Source: Capitulum mitella
Taxonomy: Eukaryota; Arthropoda; Thecostraca; Pollicipedomorpha; Pollicipedidae
NCBI GenBank assembly: GCA_030062745.1
Contig: CP099846.1
Coordinates: forward strand, 23,539,701 to 23,603,700
DNA length: 64,000 nucleotides
Direction: 5' to 3'
Each line of letters begins with the position of its first letter. Within the stretch, counting starts at the first letter, position 1. Position numbers and translations under genes: made by a program. The notes under the pieces were generated by a model. It was not told where the DNA came from. It saw nothing but the letters and a program-made list of their open reading frames with translations, and searched no databases. Shown piece after piece: positions 47,156 to 60,299 of the stretch.

Positions 47156-50050
47156 GTCCGTGCTGCGTGCCGACTGGAGCCGATGCGCTTATACGGGCCC
47201 GCCTGGCATTGGTTATTCACGAGCGGAAGACGTATGGCGCGGCGACGGCCGACCCGCTGCGCCGGCGATGTGTTTGGGCCACGCCGGTCGGCCGGAGATT
47301 TGCGAGAGCTGCACGGCCAGTGTCTCTCCAGGGTCGCGCGTTGGCCGGCCGCGGTATCCGTGCTGCACGCGGATCTGTCGACCGGTGCATGGTCAGAAAG
47401 GCTGTGTTTCGAGGGAGATTTACTGACGTTTTGGGCTGAGCTGTGTAGCACTCGGCCGTCAGTGCCGGCGACGTGTTAGTCCCGGGTAATTTGGCTATCA
47501 AGGCGGATCCGGTCTCCTTTAATTCGGTTCTTGATGGCCATGTGCACGGGAACGCTGTACCGCCTTGGCTTATCGCCTTCCTATCATTCGTGATTAATTG
47601 TACGAGATCCACCTTTCATGAAATCGGACGGCGGCCGGCGATTCGCACGATAACAGCAACAGGAACCACGAGGGACCGCCGGTTTAGTGCAGCGGGATGG
47701 CTCTGCGACCGAAAATGGACCTGGGGCTGAGGAGCATGCCTTGTTCCTTGTGTTACTACGGAGCATACATCGAGATAAAATTTGGGATCCGCATCTTATT
47801 ACTACTGGATGGGCCGTGACAGCAAAGAAACAACGTATTTGCCAGCCGGCTTGGAAGCGTTGGCTGCGTTGGATAAAGCTCACAAAGATTGGGTTTTTTG
47901 GGTCCGTCCGAGCATTTGGACAGCATTATCGCAGATTGGACTGTCGAATATATATCCTTGTTTTTCTTACGTTACCGTTTGCGTCAATCATCGTTCTGCA
48001 GTGGAAGCCCGAATTCGTCTCATTTTAGGCGGCAATGCCGGGGAAAAAGTTTAAGCTACGTTGCGTCTGATGTAAAATATGCTAGCCGTCCAAGGCGGCG
48101 GTAAAACGCACGAGATTTACCCTTCACACCAGCTCCAAGCTGATCCACGTCGAAATGTGTCCTCCCGTTTTGCGGCAGACAACAAGCCCAGATCTCTGAC
48201 CGATCTGCGCGCCGGGGGCCGCACACACGTCGCAGCGCGGAGCCGGGCCGTCCGCGGGCGGCGGCCGTCCGCAGGCGGCTGGCGGCTCAGGTCCGGAGAG
48301 GGCCGCCGGGCCGGGCCGGGCCGCTGCATGCCGCCAGGCCGAGCCGGATCCGACCGATTAGATCTGAAGGCTTCATCATGCTCCACAATTGCCGGCGAAG
48401 CAATTGAGAGAAGTCGACAACCTCTCGCGCGGCGGAACTGGGCTGTTTGGGTCGGGATGAGTCATCGCGCCGGAATGGCTTCTCGTCACGTGTTTCGGGC
48501 TGCTTTGTGAACCGGTAGTACGTGGGGCTTATTGCCGCAATCTGCATACGTTCCTCGCCGCAGAGGAGCGAGCGATTCACGGCTGGCTTGAGGGATGCAG
48601 CACCTTTTTTGCGGCTCGGCGGCATTCCTCTCTACTAACGAGTCGTCGTCCAGGTGCCGCAAATGACCGGACTCGGTCAGGGGCCCTTTGTCCTCGAGTC
48701 AGCTCGGCCCCGCTCTCCGCCCCGGCTCCGGGGCCTCCGTCCGGGTCCGGGCGCCGTCGGAGCCGGCGCTGCCTCCGATCGCTCACCGGCCGGCCGGCGC
48801 GGAAGGCTTGACGACGACGGAGCGCGGCGTCCGCCGTCGACCTCGACGCGCGGCCGTCGCCCGCCGACAGCGGCCGCTTTGTCGGCGCGGCCGGCGACGA
48901 CGGTCCGCGATGGATGGGTGTCGGCGCGCGCGCCGGTGCCGGCGGGGGCCGGCGCCGCCCGCGGTATCTCGCCATCTGGATCTGGCGGCCGGGCCGATGG
49001 CGGCGCCGATTCGGCCGCCGGCCGATTGGGCAAACACGGCCGGACGCCGGGCCGGGGCGGCGGCGCCCGGCCGCGGAACGGCCGAACAGCGCGACGGCGC
49101 GGGACGCTGGAGCGGAACGCACCTGTATTTGGTGTCCAAAGCACGTCCTGGCGGGGGGTCGTCGTAAGGGCGATGTGGTCGGATGAGAAGGATGTGACGA
49201 TATGCTGTAGTTGCCTGCACTTAATGAGACTTACGATCATGGTTTGCATGACTAATGAATGCTGGTGTTAATTATACCTCCAGCTATTTATTCCGTTGTG
49301 TTTTGCACGGAAAGAAACAAGGCAGAACAGAGCTGATGATCAGGCAGAAAATACGGGGACGTTTTAGTGTCCGACAGAAATTATGGAATGACAAGTAAAT
49401 ACAGTCATTCTGTTACAGTGGACCAGGTTAAAACAGTGAAAAGATGCTAGAATCACCGTGGCCAGAAAAGGCACGTTTGTTAGCCTTCGAGCCTTTGAAC
49501 CTAGCGTCTGAAGAAAGGTATTTGCCCGTCATGACTGGAAGGCTAAGACTTACAATGCGTAGTGATGAAAGGGTGACCTAAATCCATCGTCCCCCATTGA
49601 CGATTCGGAGCAAAAAGAGAACAAAGAAAAAGAAGGAAAGCCATCAGAGGGTATGCTCGGACGTATGGGAGCACAGTGCAGCTTGCCACAGAGATGGATT
49701 GGAAATATCGAAATAAAAGTCCCAAGAGGCGAAAAAGGCATGCTTACTGATCCGCCGAGGTCACAAGCCGTGATGTTGTCCGATGAATTCACTTTTAGAC
49801 GAATCGTGTCCCGTCTCCATGTGCCATGGGAGTGCCTGATACCAGCCAGAAGCTGGGAGCTCATGACTGACTGATCGCAGACTACTGAACCGCAAATGTC
49901 TTGTAAAAAAGGTCAGAACCGGTAGCCGCACATGGCCACGCTCCTGTCTAACCCTGTCAAGTGCCAATGTTGCACAGTAGTGAGCCGAACATGGCTGATT
50001 TTTGACGGCTTTCGGTATGGAATCACTCATGACCGTCAGGAACACGTTCC
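47156..50050. other. Intron DNA with a CpG-dense block, no gene seen
   Basis: GC-rich at 48180-48360 and 48690-49120; A/T-richer at 49180-49950. Frames in the CpG block are open on both strands. Confidence 0.4.
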
Positions 50051-52100
50051 TGTCGAAAAATCGGCTCAATCGGGCAGGCGGTTTTGGGCCGGCTCAGATG
50101 GCGGGCGATACTCTGTATGCCGGCGACGGAGGGCGGTCGGGACCCCCGCGGTCAGCTGAGCGGCCGCTGCGCGGGCGCCGCGGCGCGCCCTGTCGGCCCA
50201 TCCATCGAGCTATCTCCGGCGCCCATCTCTCATCAGCGACGCGGTCCGGCCGCCCTGGATTTCGGCCGAGAAGTGCCCGGTCTCGGGCGCGGCCGCGGCC
50301 GGCGCGGGGCCCGGCGTGACTGGGGAATGCGTGCCGCGTCACGGGCGTGACGGTGACGCACGTGCGGCCGGCGCGGCGTATCGGCGCCGATCGCCTGCGC
50401 CTCGGACGCCGGCAGAATGAGGGACAGACGACGTGTCGGCATGTTGTAGCAGCACGTCGAACCAGATTTCGGGCGGGTGTCGGACAGATCGTGCTAAATC
50501 AGGCTCGTAGAGCCTTCAGAAGTCAGGTCGGATACGCAGCTTACATCCTTCACCAGAATTATTACAGGGAGGGTCTGAGAAAGTGCGCCTGTTCGATATT
50601 GTATCAAAGACCACGGGTGTCACAGCCTTCAGATATCGGAATATCAAACAGTGAGACGGCAACATCAGTGAAACTCGAGCGTCCTGCTCACGAAGCTGAC
50701 TGTTCGTTTTCTATCCGTCCTTGACAACGACGATTTTACCAATCTAAATGTATGTACTTATCGACTTTGTGCGGGGGTGTCACGCACCAGCCATTTCTCA
50801 CACGGTCTCTCTCCGTCGCTATGAGAGCAGCATGGCAGCCGATAAAGCCGTACAGCCGGCGGGCGTTCCTCGGACCCCAGTGGACCGAAGGCGGCGGAAT
50901 TTCCGAGCCGTCGCCTGGGAGGTCGCGCCGGCGCCGCGGTCCGACGGACGGCGACACGGTCGGCCGTCGCCGCCGCGCCGCGGCCGCCGGACAAACGGGC
51001 GCGGGCCGCGGCCGGTCGCCGCCATCTCGGCCGGCGATCGGCCGCCGCGGCCCGGCCCGATCAGGCCACCCTGCTGGAGGAGCCGGCTGGGCGCCGGCGC
51101 GGACCCGGTGCCGGCGCCCGTCGCCCGCCGGAGCCGCCGCCATCCGTCATCGGGCGCCGACGGAACCGGCGGCCGACGGCTGCCGCGGCCGGCCCGAAAA
51201 CCCACTGGACTCGAAACGATAATTGCGCGGATTCATCTGGCGTCGGCGCCCGGTTGACGCCGGTGAGCTATCGGCGTCGGCCTGATGAGGCTGGCACTAC
51301 CGTCGGCCAGCGACGGTCGCCCCTGTGGCGCGTCCGTCGTCGGGCGCCGTGTGGAAACGGGGACTGTGACGAATGCCGGACGCGCAGCAGCGTTGCGTGG
51401 AACGCCGGGAGAGAGTAGGCCTTGGCCGTCCGTTGTCGGAATGCGGAGGTGACGACCTCCGTATCTGGAAATCACCTCCTCGCTTGATGTCTTATAATGT
51501 GACCGATACATAGCAGTGAGTGCTATTATGGGTCATTATTGCTGCCCCTCGCCATCGCTCTTTGCCGAAGGCCGAGGTGACGAAACATTTTTGTTATGAG
51601 CCGAGGTGGTCGTTTCCTTTCCGTACTTCAGCTATTCATCATTCTTGGTCAGTCGCTTCCATCGTACCTGGCGCCCGGACTCGCCAGCTGGCTACCGCGG
51701 CGGGTCACCCGATAGGTCTTGAAGCCGCCTTGCGTAACCGCCACGACAGCGCGGCGCGACGCGGCTCCCTCGCACCCCGGTTCACGGCTCGTCCCGTCGC
51801 TCGGATTCCGTTCACGGTCCGGCCGCAGACTGGTCTGAGAGCCCGCTACACTGCACCCGCGCGAGGGGTCTCGATGGCCTCCCGGAGATGAGTTAGTGCC
51901 GCGGAGGGCCGCCGACGGGACGCACTTGGCCCCGGCTCGCCCCATTGCCTCCCAATGGCACGACGCCTCCCGTCCGGCACCGTCCGGGGACGAAACGGGG
52001 TCCGAATGCGCCGACGGCTGGTCGGAATGCGGGGTTTTAACGACCGCCCGGGCGCTTGAAAAGGTCCCGCGGCCGGGTACGGCGCCTCTCCTCAATGAAA
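50051..52100. other. Intron DNA with CpG-dense blocks, no gene seen
   Basis: GC-rich at 50050-50420, 50860-51430 and 51660-52080. A CGTCACG/CGTGACG pair at 50337 and 50346 repeats the 9-base spacing of the 45.8-kb array. The frame at 50347-50724 is unrecognised. Confidence 0.4.
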
Positions 52101-55100
52101 ACACCCCTGTCGTCCGAAGGGAGACATGAGTGTTTTGGTGCTTGTTCCCCGCGGTACTGATTTGTGGGATGTCCCGCGGACGGGGAGGCGACGGCTGAAA
52201 CGCGTCGAGGGGCATCTTCGCTTCATCGCGCCGACTAAATGCGACGGAAAAATATGACGGTCCGCCCGCTGCGCGCGGGGCGCGACAAATTGCATTCCTT
52301 CCCCCGTTCTTCGAGTGCTCGCGCTGGGTGGGAGAGGGCCAGCCGTGTTACCCGCTGTCCCGCCGGCCGGCTATTAATTCTCGTCATCGATCAGTCTCCG
52401 CTGGATGCCGCGCTAATGACCACACTCGCCGTCGTTTCCATGGCAATTACGACGGTCTGCCGGACCGGGAGACGCTCGCCGACGCTCAGCCGCGTCCGCA
52501 GGGCCGCTCACGCCGCAGTGCCGGCATCTGATCCGCGCCGGTCTACTTCCCGTCGGCCGAGTCGCGAATGGCCCGCACAGTTGGCGGATATCTCCGCACA
52601 GCTGCGCGCCGAACCCGAGAGATTTCGCCGCGCCACTAATCCCCGCTTTGTCATCGGCGCTGGTAACAAGGCTGCAAACGACGCGGCGACGGTTGGCGTA
52701 CTGGTTTGTAGATTTTCTTTGGGCTGAACGTCTCGTCGTGAGTGAGATGTCAGCGCCCCGAACGCCGGCTCTATCGATCTTGTGCCGATCGTGCTTTCGT
52801 GGTCAGACGAACGAGTCTTTTGCAAGGCGTGGCCGGTCACAAATGACCGGGCGTCAGGCGAGTAGAATTTTTGACGCTCGGCGTCTAAAATTGGACGCCC
52901 AGACCAGGTGCATTAGCTGCCTTTCGGGAGAAGAGTGGCGACAAGCTGGTCGCGAGCGCGGCTGGAATCCACTTTGAGCGGGAGTTTAAGAGTGACGGCT
53001 TTGTTTGCCTTTCACTCTCGGCGTGCGTTCGGGCCACCGCCGGTGACCGGGCTTCTCTTCCCATTCACGGCCCGCGTCCACACGGCCTACGCGCTATCAG
53101 CCGCTGCCCGTTTTTACGCGGGCCCCCGTGGTCTCATAGAGGAACGTGTATCGGGGAGCCTTCCGATTCATTAACCCGCGCGGCCCGCGCGGCCCTCGGA
53201 GCCCGCCGCGCGTGCTCGGCCCCGTGTTCGGCCGCGAGCTTTCACGGCCGTAAAAAGCCCGCGCGGCGCCACCGACGGACCTCGGCGCGGCTCTGTCCGC
53301 CCCCTCCCGGCCGTCGGGCGGCTGCCGCCCGGCCGGCTGACCGGCCGCCGGGTCGCGACCCCGGGTCGGAGGTGGCCGAGGCCGCGCGCGGCCGGCGCCG
53401 GCGGAGCTGGAAAGCCGGCGGCGAGCGCGCCGCGTGTCGGCGGGTCGCGCCGTCCCGCGCCGTAAAACGGGCCGGCGAGCGGAGTCGGTTAACCCCACCG
53501 CGCTGGGCCGCCTCGTCGGGCAGCCTCGTGAGAGAGACGCGAACCAAACTGCACTGCTTGCGTTGTACTCGCTGTGTGTGGATCAGGCTTGAGCTGTGTT
53601 TCGATTTTGAGAACACAGGTGCCGGGGCCTCTTCCGTCGAACGAGCCGCCGTCTCCGTATCTCCGCCGCCTCGGTCCCGGCCGTTCACGTGCCGGTTTAC
53701 CGGCCGGCGACACGAAAAGCCTCACCGTGAATAGACTCGCGGACAGCTGACGTCACGTGGCTCTGTCGCCGTCAGCTCGCTGGCAGCCGCCGCGCGGCCG
53801 ACTCGGCAACAATGCACGAGTCGGCAGCGTCGAGTGCGGACCCCATTCCTGGCCGAGCACGCCGATTAAAATGACAAACGGCGCATGGGGAGGGTTGGGA
53901 CAAATAGAGCCTCTCTCTGTCGGACGCATTTCTCCGGGTCCACTGAACCGGCGAAAGAAAAGACCACGGTCATCCCGACAAAGCAGCCCGCTCCAGCAAC
54001 GGGCGGGGTAAAAAGCAGCGGCAAAGACCCCGATCAAATAGAGTGACCACGTGGTAAAAATGCAGGATGTAGGTCCGCCTCCCAGCTTTGTTCTCAGGCT
54101 TTGAATAGCACAGTTTACAAAGACTTTTCACGTGGTACACTTGCAAACCCTAGTGGAACTGTTAACAGACTGCTTCTGTTTGTCCCGGCCTCTGCAGTGT
54201 TTCGTCCTCCTTGACAGCCTTCTGCCCCAGGCTCCTGCAGTGCAGGCGAGTGCAGTCTGTTCTCAGATTGCCCCAGCATGACCGCACCGTTTTCTGGGCT
54301 GTCGTGTCGCCACCGACACGGGCCACGCCCCGCCGCCCGCTGTCCGGGGTCCATTTCGACGCGGACAAAGCCGTTTTTGCCGCGTCCGGCCGACGGACAG
54401 CGAGTCACGTGCTGACCTGCAGCCGGGGCCACAAAAAGGCCGCGGGCGGGGCCTAATTGTCCACGGCGCAGGTGACAGTGGCGCTGATTGCCCTGCGCAG
54501 TTCGGAGTGGTTTCAATGCGCGGGCTGGCGCCCCGTCCCCCTCAGAGCGGCCCCCCGCCGCGACGGCCGGTCTCGTGTCGCGGTGGCCGCCATATTCGGC
54601 CGACCACCGGGCAAGGGTCGTGCCCGACCACACGGCCGTCCGTACATAGAGCGCCAATCAAATGACCTGGCGTTAGTGCCTGACTGGTGTGACTTAAAAA
54701 TACCCGTGGTGATCTACATCTACTGCATCTTATGATACCTCACAGCTTGCTTTTGAGAGCTCTAGCACCTGCTTGATGTTTGGTTTCCTCGACCGTTGCT
54801 CTTCGTTCCCGGTGCAAAATAAAACTGGTGGCATTTTCCGTAAGACAAACAAACGCGAGGTCCCGGCCCCGCTGTAGGACAGCCGTCCAGAGTCCGGAAG
54901 CTAAGAACACGCTCGAATGAGTCTGCACGGCGCGGCGGCGCTGCGTTCAACAGCGCTACCCGGCGCCGGGCCGCCCCGCCGGGGCCCATCGACGCGCTGG
55001 AAGCGTGCCTGCCCGCCGTTCCGGCCGGCCCCGCGCCGTTCCGACGGCCGATATCGACTCTGACGGGCGACATTCGAGCGGGCATCCGAGCCGCGGCCGG

Positions 55101-55500
55101 CCGAACGGCGCCTCGGGGCACGGCCGACTGCCGGCTCGACGGTCCGGTGCCGCCGATTCGCGGGCCCCGGCGGAACACGTCTGGCCCGGCCTCGGGCGGC
55201 AGCTGGGCGTCGTGCGACCGGTTCACGTGGCGTGGCAGCGGCCAGAAGCGTGCGGGATGCTGATGGTGTTGCTGGGGTGCTCCGGAATGGCGAGACGATT
55301 CCGCACGTGGGTGAAGTCGGCTCATGAATTAGTGAGCGGGTGGCCGCAGTTCGGCAGCCGATTGAGGGCCGCCGTTGCCAGGCGTTGGAACGTTTCGTTC
55401 ACTGCACCACCTCCCCGACCCGTGATATTGCGACCACTGACCCGCGGCCCCCCGATAACCGCTCACGGGCTGCGGACCTGGCGACCCGAGATACCCCGCA
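52101..55500. other. Intron DNA with CpG-dense blocks, no gene seen
   Basis: GC-rich at about 53000-53860 and 54290-54650. A CRE plus E-box word (TGACGTCACGTG) lies at 53748-53759. No exon is recognised. Confidence 0.4.
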
Positions 55501-55545
55501 CGTGACGTGACGGGCCGTGACGGCCGTGACGGCCGTCCCGTGACC
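55501..55545. repeat. Second array of CGTGACG words
   Basis: CGTGACG at 55501, 55506, 55516 and 55525, with CGTCCCG at 55534; the last three are 9 bases apart, as at 45.8 kb. Confidence 0.8.
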
Positions 55546-58500
55546 GTCCGGCCGCCGCCGCGGACGACCGGCGGGCGTGAACGAGCCGGACCGACCGGGC
55601 CGAGCCGGCCGGCGGACCATTTCATCAGCGCCGCCCGGGCCGGGCCGGGCCGGGCGGGGTTAATTCGCTGGGTCGGCCGTGTGACCCCGCCGGACGCGGC
55701 CCGGCCGCTCCCATGAAGACGTGGCGCGTCACGAGCCGCCGATTATGCGCGCTGCGGCGGACGCACTCAGTCTCTCCGTCTCGGGGCGGCCAGCTCCTCC
55801 CCGGGACGGCGCGGGATTGGCGCACTTGCTCGCACACTCTCTCTTTCTTCGGACCTGCTGACCCTTCACTCAGACATTGGCGTACAACGCGGAGAACTGC
55901 GGTGAGGTCTGTTCCGGCGGCGTGCGCTTTGAATACGGCGGGGGAACTCGCGCGCGTATCATTCCCCGGAACGTATGTTGAAGAGCTTGCAGCCCGCTCT
56001 GAAGCGATCGTTTTGCATGAGGTGCAGGGGAGCGAAACGCTGGCCGAACACGGGATAAGTCCATAAATTCGTGTCGTAGTTTCGTAAAGTTTCGAAAGTG
56101 ACCTCCTCGCCCTAGGCTGTCACCTGAAAGGCGGCTGGCAGCTGTGATCAGAACGCGCCGACCACTTCTTCGTCAAACCGAGAACCGCGTGGGTTGTTAA
56201 TCCTTGAAAAGAGTAGGCGTTAGACTACCGTCACAGCGCTCCGCTGTTTTCCGGAGGTTCACGTTGAATCGGTTTGTCTCCGTGCCCAGCGCGGTGCTGT
56301 GCCGTGTTAGTGGAGGACGTCTGGCCGGGATGGGTGATCATGATGCTGAGAGTAAAGACGTGGACGTGTACATATTAGGGCTCTTCCAAACGCCTTCAGT
56401 TGGCCTTTTGACCTTTCCGACCGCGTCACTTATTAAGATCCCGGTGTGGGGGTGGTGGTTAAGATTGTTAAGGATGGTCATGTTGTTATTCGTCCCATTT
56501 ATGCCTTTGTCCTCACTAAGCGTGTTGCCATGTGGGGAGAAATGGGCGAGGCGGTTTATTTGCACAACCGACTATTCGGTTTTTCCATCGTACCAAAATT
56601 CCCGCGAATAGTTTGCGTTTGTTGTTTGCGATGTTATGTCGTTAGCTTTACATTTACAACATGAAGATAGGACTACCGGCGCAGCTTTAGCCTTGATGAG
56701 AATGCCCATTTTTATCAGACTAATGATAATGCCAACAGAACCCCGATTGGTCATCTCCTGAAGTTGTCTTGTATGGGCAGCTGGACCGCATACAGGTCAT
56801 TACTTATTCATGCCCCTGAGAGACGTGAATGCTTGATTGTAATCAAAACTGAATTTCTCGTCGTTAATTCTGGCTGTGTCACGCATTTCAATGGGAAAAT
56901 TCCATTCCATTTTTGAGTGCGGATATTGCTGCGTCTTCTTCTGTTCCTGATTGCGAAGCTAGTCACTGCCTTTTTTACTGTTCCATATTGATCGAAACAC
57001 ATCCATTCCTGAAATATGTATATGCGGGTTACCACCAGTTGAAATAATTTATATTGCATTGCGAAATTTGCGCCTGAAACAATTCTTCGGCACGAACTCG
57101 AAAATGGCACACCGCGGGTAGCCTGCCGTGAACTGGCAACAGGCCTTCAGCTTATCTACTCTGTAATAACCAGACTGGAGCGTCTACCTTGTTTCGGCCA
57201 TGCCGGAGCCGAGTGATAAATTATGCTTCCTTCTTACTAACGTCCCAGCGGAATGAGCCCGTTCCCGACTTACGTCTGGCTGAAGCATCACAATGCGTGT
57301 CTCTGTCCCGCCGTACCGCGTTTGCAGTATACTACTAGTTTGGTGAAATGCCGCTAGATGGCTGGCTGGCGCTTAGCATTATGCGAGGCAACGAGGCAGA
57401 TCCTGGAGAAGTGGCATGACACATGCAACACTGTATACTAATTTCCAGACGAAGCAGTCCCCGACACAATGCTCTTGCTGCGGTTTTGCACTACACATGC
57501 GTTTTGAATATCGTCATGTTTGATTGCTACGCGATCTTCGTCGTCCACGCATTGCCACGCACATTCCCAGCCGTGATTTCCCTGCGACGTGCGTTTCCGG
57601 CGCACGCCTCATGTCTGACGGGATCAGCTGGTGGGCTGAGGGCAGACTGCGGTGTCACCTCCTCCCCAGCCCACCCTCCCCGCTGCCATGACGAGGGCGC
57701 CAGCGGTGTCGGGCGCGGCGCCAGTCGGGCGCCCAAATCTCGGCGAAAATCGATGCGGAGCGCGGCCCACTGACCGCGCTCGAGGCCGCGTTTCTGGAGC
57801 GCCGCAGCGGATGTGCCGTCTGCAGATGCCGGCGGGCTGGCCAGCGTTTTCGTGGAAACGGCGGAACTCACTTAGGCTGTTTATAATCACTGTCACTTAG
57901 ATAATGTTGTGTCGCCTTTAGACGACGGGTCGGACTCGGGGATGCAACTTTTCTAATGGATTGGGACGCCCACTTACGCATGCTTTTGAGAACTCCAAGT
58001 CATTGTAGGTGCCCATTCGATACACTCACATGTTAAGTTCACAAATTTTTGAGTGCCCAATCAATGCTGAGGGCGCCGGAGCACCCGCGGAAAGATCGAA
58101 AAATATACCCTTGGTTGGACGGTTCTCTCCGGTTTTCGTCACTGGATGGTCTGGACATGAGCCTGTTCCGGCCATCCGCTGCATATCCCGTCTGGGGAGG
58201 GTGTTTGTGGCGCCATCTGACGGCCTGCCGCGGACGCCGGCTGTCTCGTCTGATCATCGCCGTGTTACATGCGCTCCTGCCGGCGCCGCGCCGTCACTGG
58301 CTGAGAGGAGACGTGGATACGGCTAGCAGGCGTCGCACACTCGGTCCCTGTACTTACATGTCGGCGGAATCTAAGTAGGCATCAGGCAGCTGCCCCGCGG
58401 GCTCATTGGAAAGAATGATACGCATGCTGTTCGTCAAACTTCGGTCCTTTCTGTTCATCTTACGAAGATGATGTTCTCGCTTCTGAAAGATGAGAAGAAG

Positions 58501-58740
58501 ACCAAAAGGTTGGCGCCATTCGACGAATGATCACGAGATTGTGCTGACCAGTTCCAGCTCTGCGACGTTCCGTGAGCACGGGGCGGGTCGACACTCAGTT
58601 ACCTTGCTACCATTCAGGCCAAGACGTCCAGTCATTGTCTGGTCAAGTCTTGGGGCCATTGAAGAGCAGGTCAAGGTATCTTCAGAGTAGGCTATGACAG
58701 GCCACCCAGTGATGTCGTCCTGTCAGTCCAAGGCAGACCG
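55546..58740. other. Intron DNA, no gene seen
   Basis: GC-rich to about 55800, then neutral or A/T-richer apart from a patch at 57650-57860. Frames are short or unrecognised. Confidence 0.4.
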
Positions 58741-58757
58741 TCTGACTAATACGACAC

Positions 58758-58792
58758 GTCAGGTCAGGTCAGGTCAGGTCAGGCCAGGTCAG
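58758..58792. repeat. 5-bp (GTCAG)n tandem
   Basis: About six to seven copies of GTCAG, one of them altered (GCCAG). Confidence 0.9.
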
Positions 58793-59844
58793 ATGAGACC
58801 ATCTCAGGCCGTCCAGCCGGGCCGGCAGTCCAGACCGGACCTCATCACGCGCCGCTCCGCCTCCCGCCCACGTCCGGCGCGTCCGGCGGCGGCCCGTCGC
58901 CTGTTCCGGTCGCCGGCCGTCCAGGAAGTCCGCCGCCGCCAACACCAACACGCTGTCAAAACAGGCGTGCATTTAGTTGTCGCCCGGTGAGGCGACGCGG
59001 GGGCGGGGCCGGCTCGTCGCGGCGCCGGCGGCGGCAGGTCGCGGCCGGCTGGCCCGTGCCAAGGAGGCGTCGGCTGGTCGCGCTCGGCTGCCCCGGGGGT
59101 GATTGCGGTTTTTAGACGCGACGCGCGGCACCTGGGCCAAGAGTAATCCCGCTGTCAGCACCGCGGTGTTTGCGATCAGGCCGTAGCAGCTCCAACGTCA
59201 ACACCACGAGGGGCTCATGAGGCAGTTTTGAGGAGCAGATTCGGAAGGTTGACCCTTGAGTAGTTCATTAGTTTACTAAGAACAGGTGAGAAACACTTCT
59301 TTTCTGTATCAGTCAAGGGGGCTTGGTGGTTATTTGTCAATTTTGCACCATTCTTGTGCGACTTGAGCTCAAGTACAAGATTGCACTGAAGACGTGTGGT
59401 ATTCCTGTCTTGCCTAACATGCACACTAATAGCGCAGAGCAAATGCTCGATGTTGATCAATGACGTTGCCCTGCTGCGCCTTCTCGCTCTCCGCGGAAAT
59501 CCTCCCACTCCACGTCCCGGGGCCAGACCTCTGCCTCTCGCGGTCGGCCGCGAGACCCCGTGTGAGGCCTCGGTGCCCGTCGGAGCCGATGAGGTGGTCC
59601 CGCTGCCGGGCGGCCGTAATTATAGACAGCCGGCGCGGCCGGAGCGGCGGCCGGTTAAAACGGGCCGGCGGCCGGGACTGAATCAGTGCCGGGCGCCGAC
59701 AGACGGCCGCCGGCGACGACCGCCGGCCCCGGAGCCGCTCCTGCCGCGCTCAGGACCTGCCGCCGGGGTCGTCACGCCGCTCGGCGCCAGTCGGCCGTAC
59801 CTGGCGCTGGCCGGAGTCGTTTGGTGCCGTTCGCCTGCGCGCAG

Positions 59845-59924
59845 TCGTCTGGTGTTGGTCGGGGTCGTCTGGTGTTGGTCGGGCTCGTCTGGTGCTGGTC
59901 GTAGCCGTCTGGCGCGGGTGGGAG
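59845..59924. repeat. 20-bp minisatellite, 4 copies
   Basis: TCGTCTGGTGTTGGTCGGGG-type units start at 59845, 59865, 59885 and 59905; a degenerate relative precedes them at 59817. Confidence 0.9.
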
Positions 59925-59998
59925 TTGTCCAGGCGGTCGGGCCGGGGCCGAGCGAAGGGTGCGGGAGGGACGGGCGAGAAGGCTCAAGTCGTCCCGCC

Positions 59999-60037
59999 AT
60001 GTTTGCCCTGGCCGCCCGGCGCTGGTCGCTGCCTAAG
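59999..60037 (+). CDS. Candidate alternative first coding exon (13 codons)
   Basis: ATG in a CCGCCATGT context, codons MFALAARRWSLPK, then a consensus donor AAG|GTAAGC at 60038, inside a CpG-dense block (59500-60240). It ends in phase 0, the phase in which exon 4 must begin, so it could start a short isoform without a C1 domain. Known: tensin genes use several promoters and N-termini. No homologue of this peptide is recognised and no promoter motif is clear. Confidence 0.3.
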
Positions 60038-60299
60038 GTAAGCGGACGCGGCGACCGGCTGGCTTCCCAGCCAGCGTCACGTTGCTGCGCCCCAGTGGTC
60101 GGTAGCGCTGATTGCCGCAGGCGCCGATGTCGATGGTGTGTCATTTCGGCGCCCTCAGCGGCGCTTCTCCCTGCCGAGGCCGGCCGGCTCGTGCGGCCGC
60201 CCGCGCCGAACGCCGCCGGACGCGACGCGCCTGATTGACTAACTAGCTGCCTGCATCCGCTAATACGCTGACTGTCGGCCTCTGGGACATGGCATAATA

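Noticed and set aside
59034-59055. Possible exon 4 start (AG|GTC GCG GCC GGC then TGG)
   Set aside because: The position of the last zinc-ligand Cys reads Trp, and no coding pattern follows.
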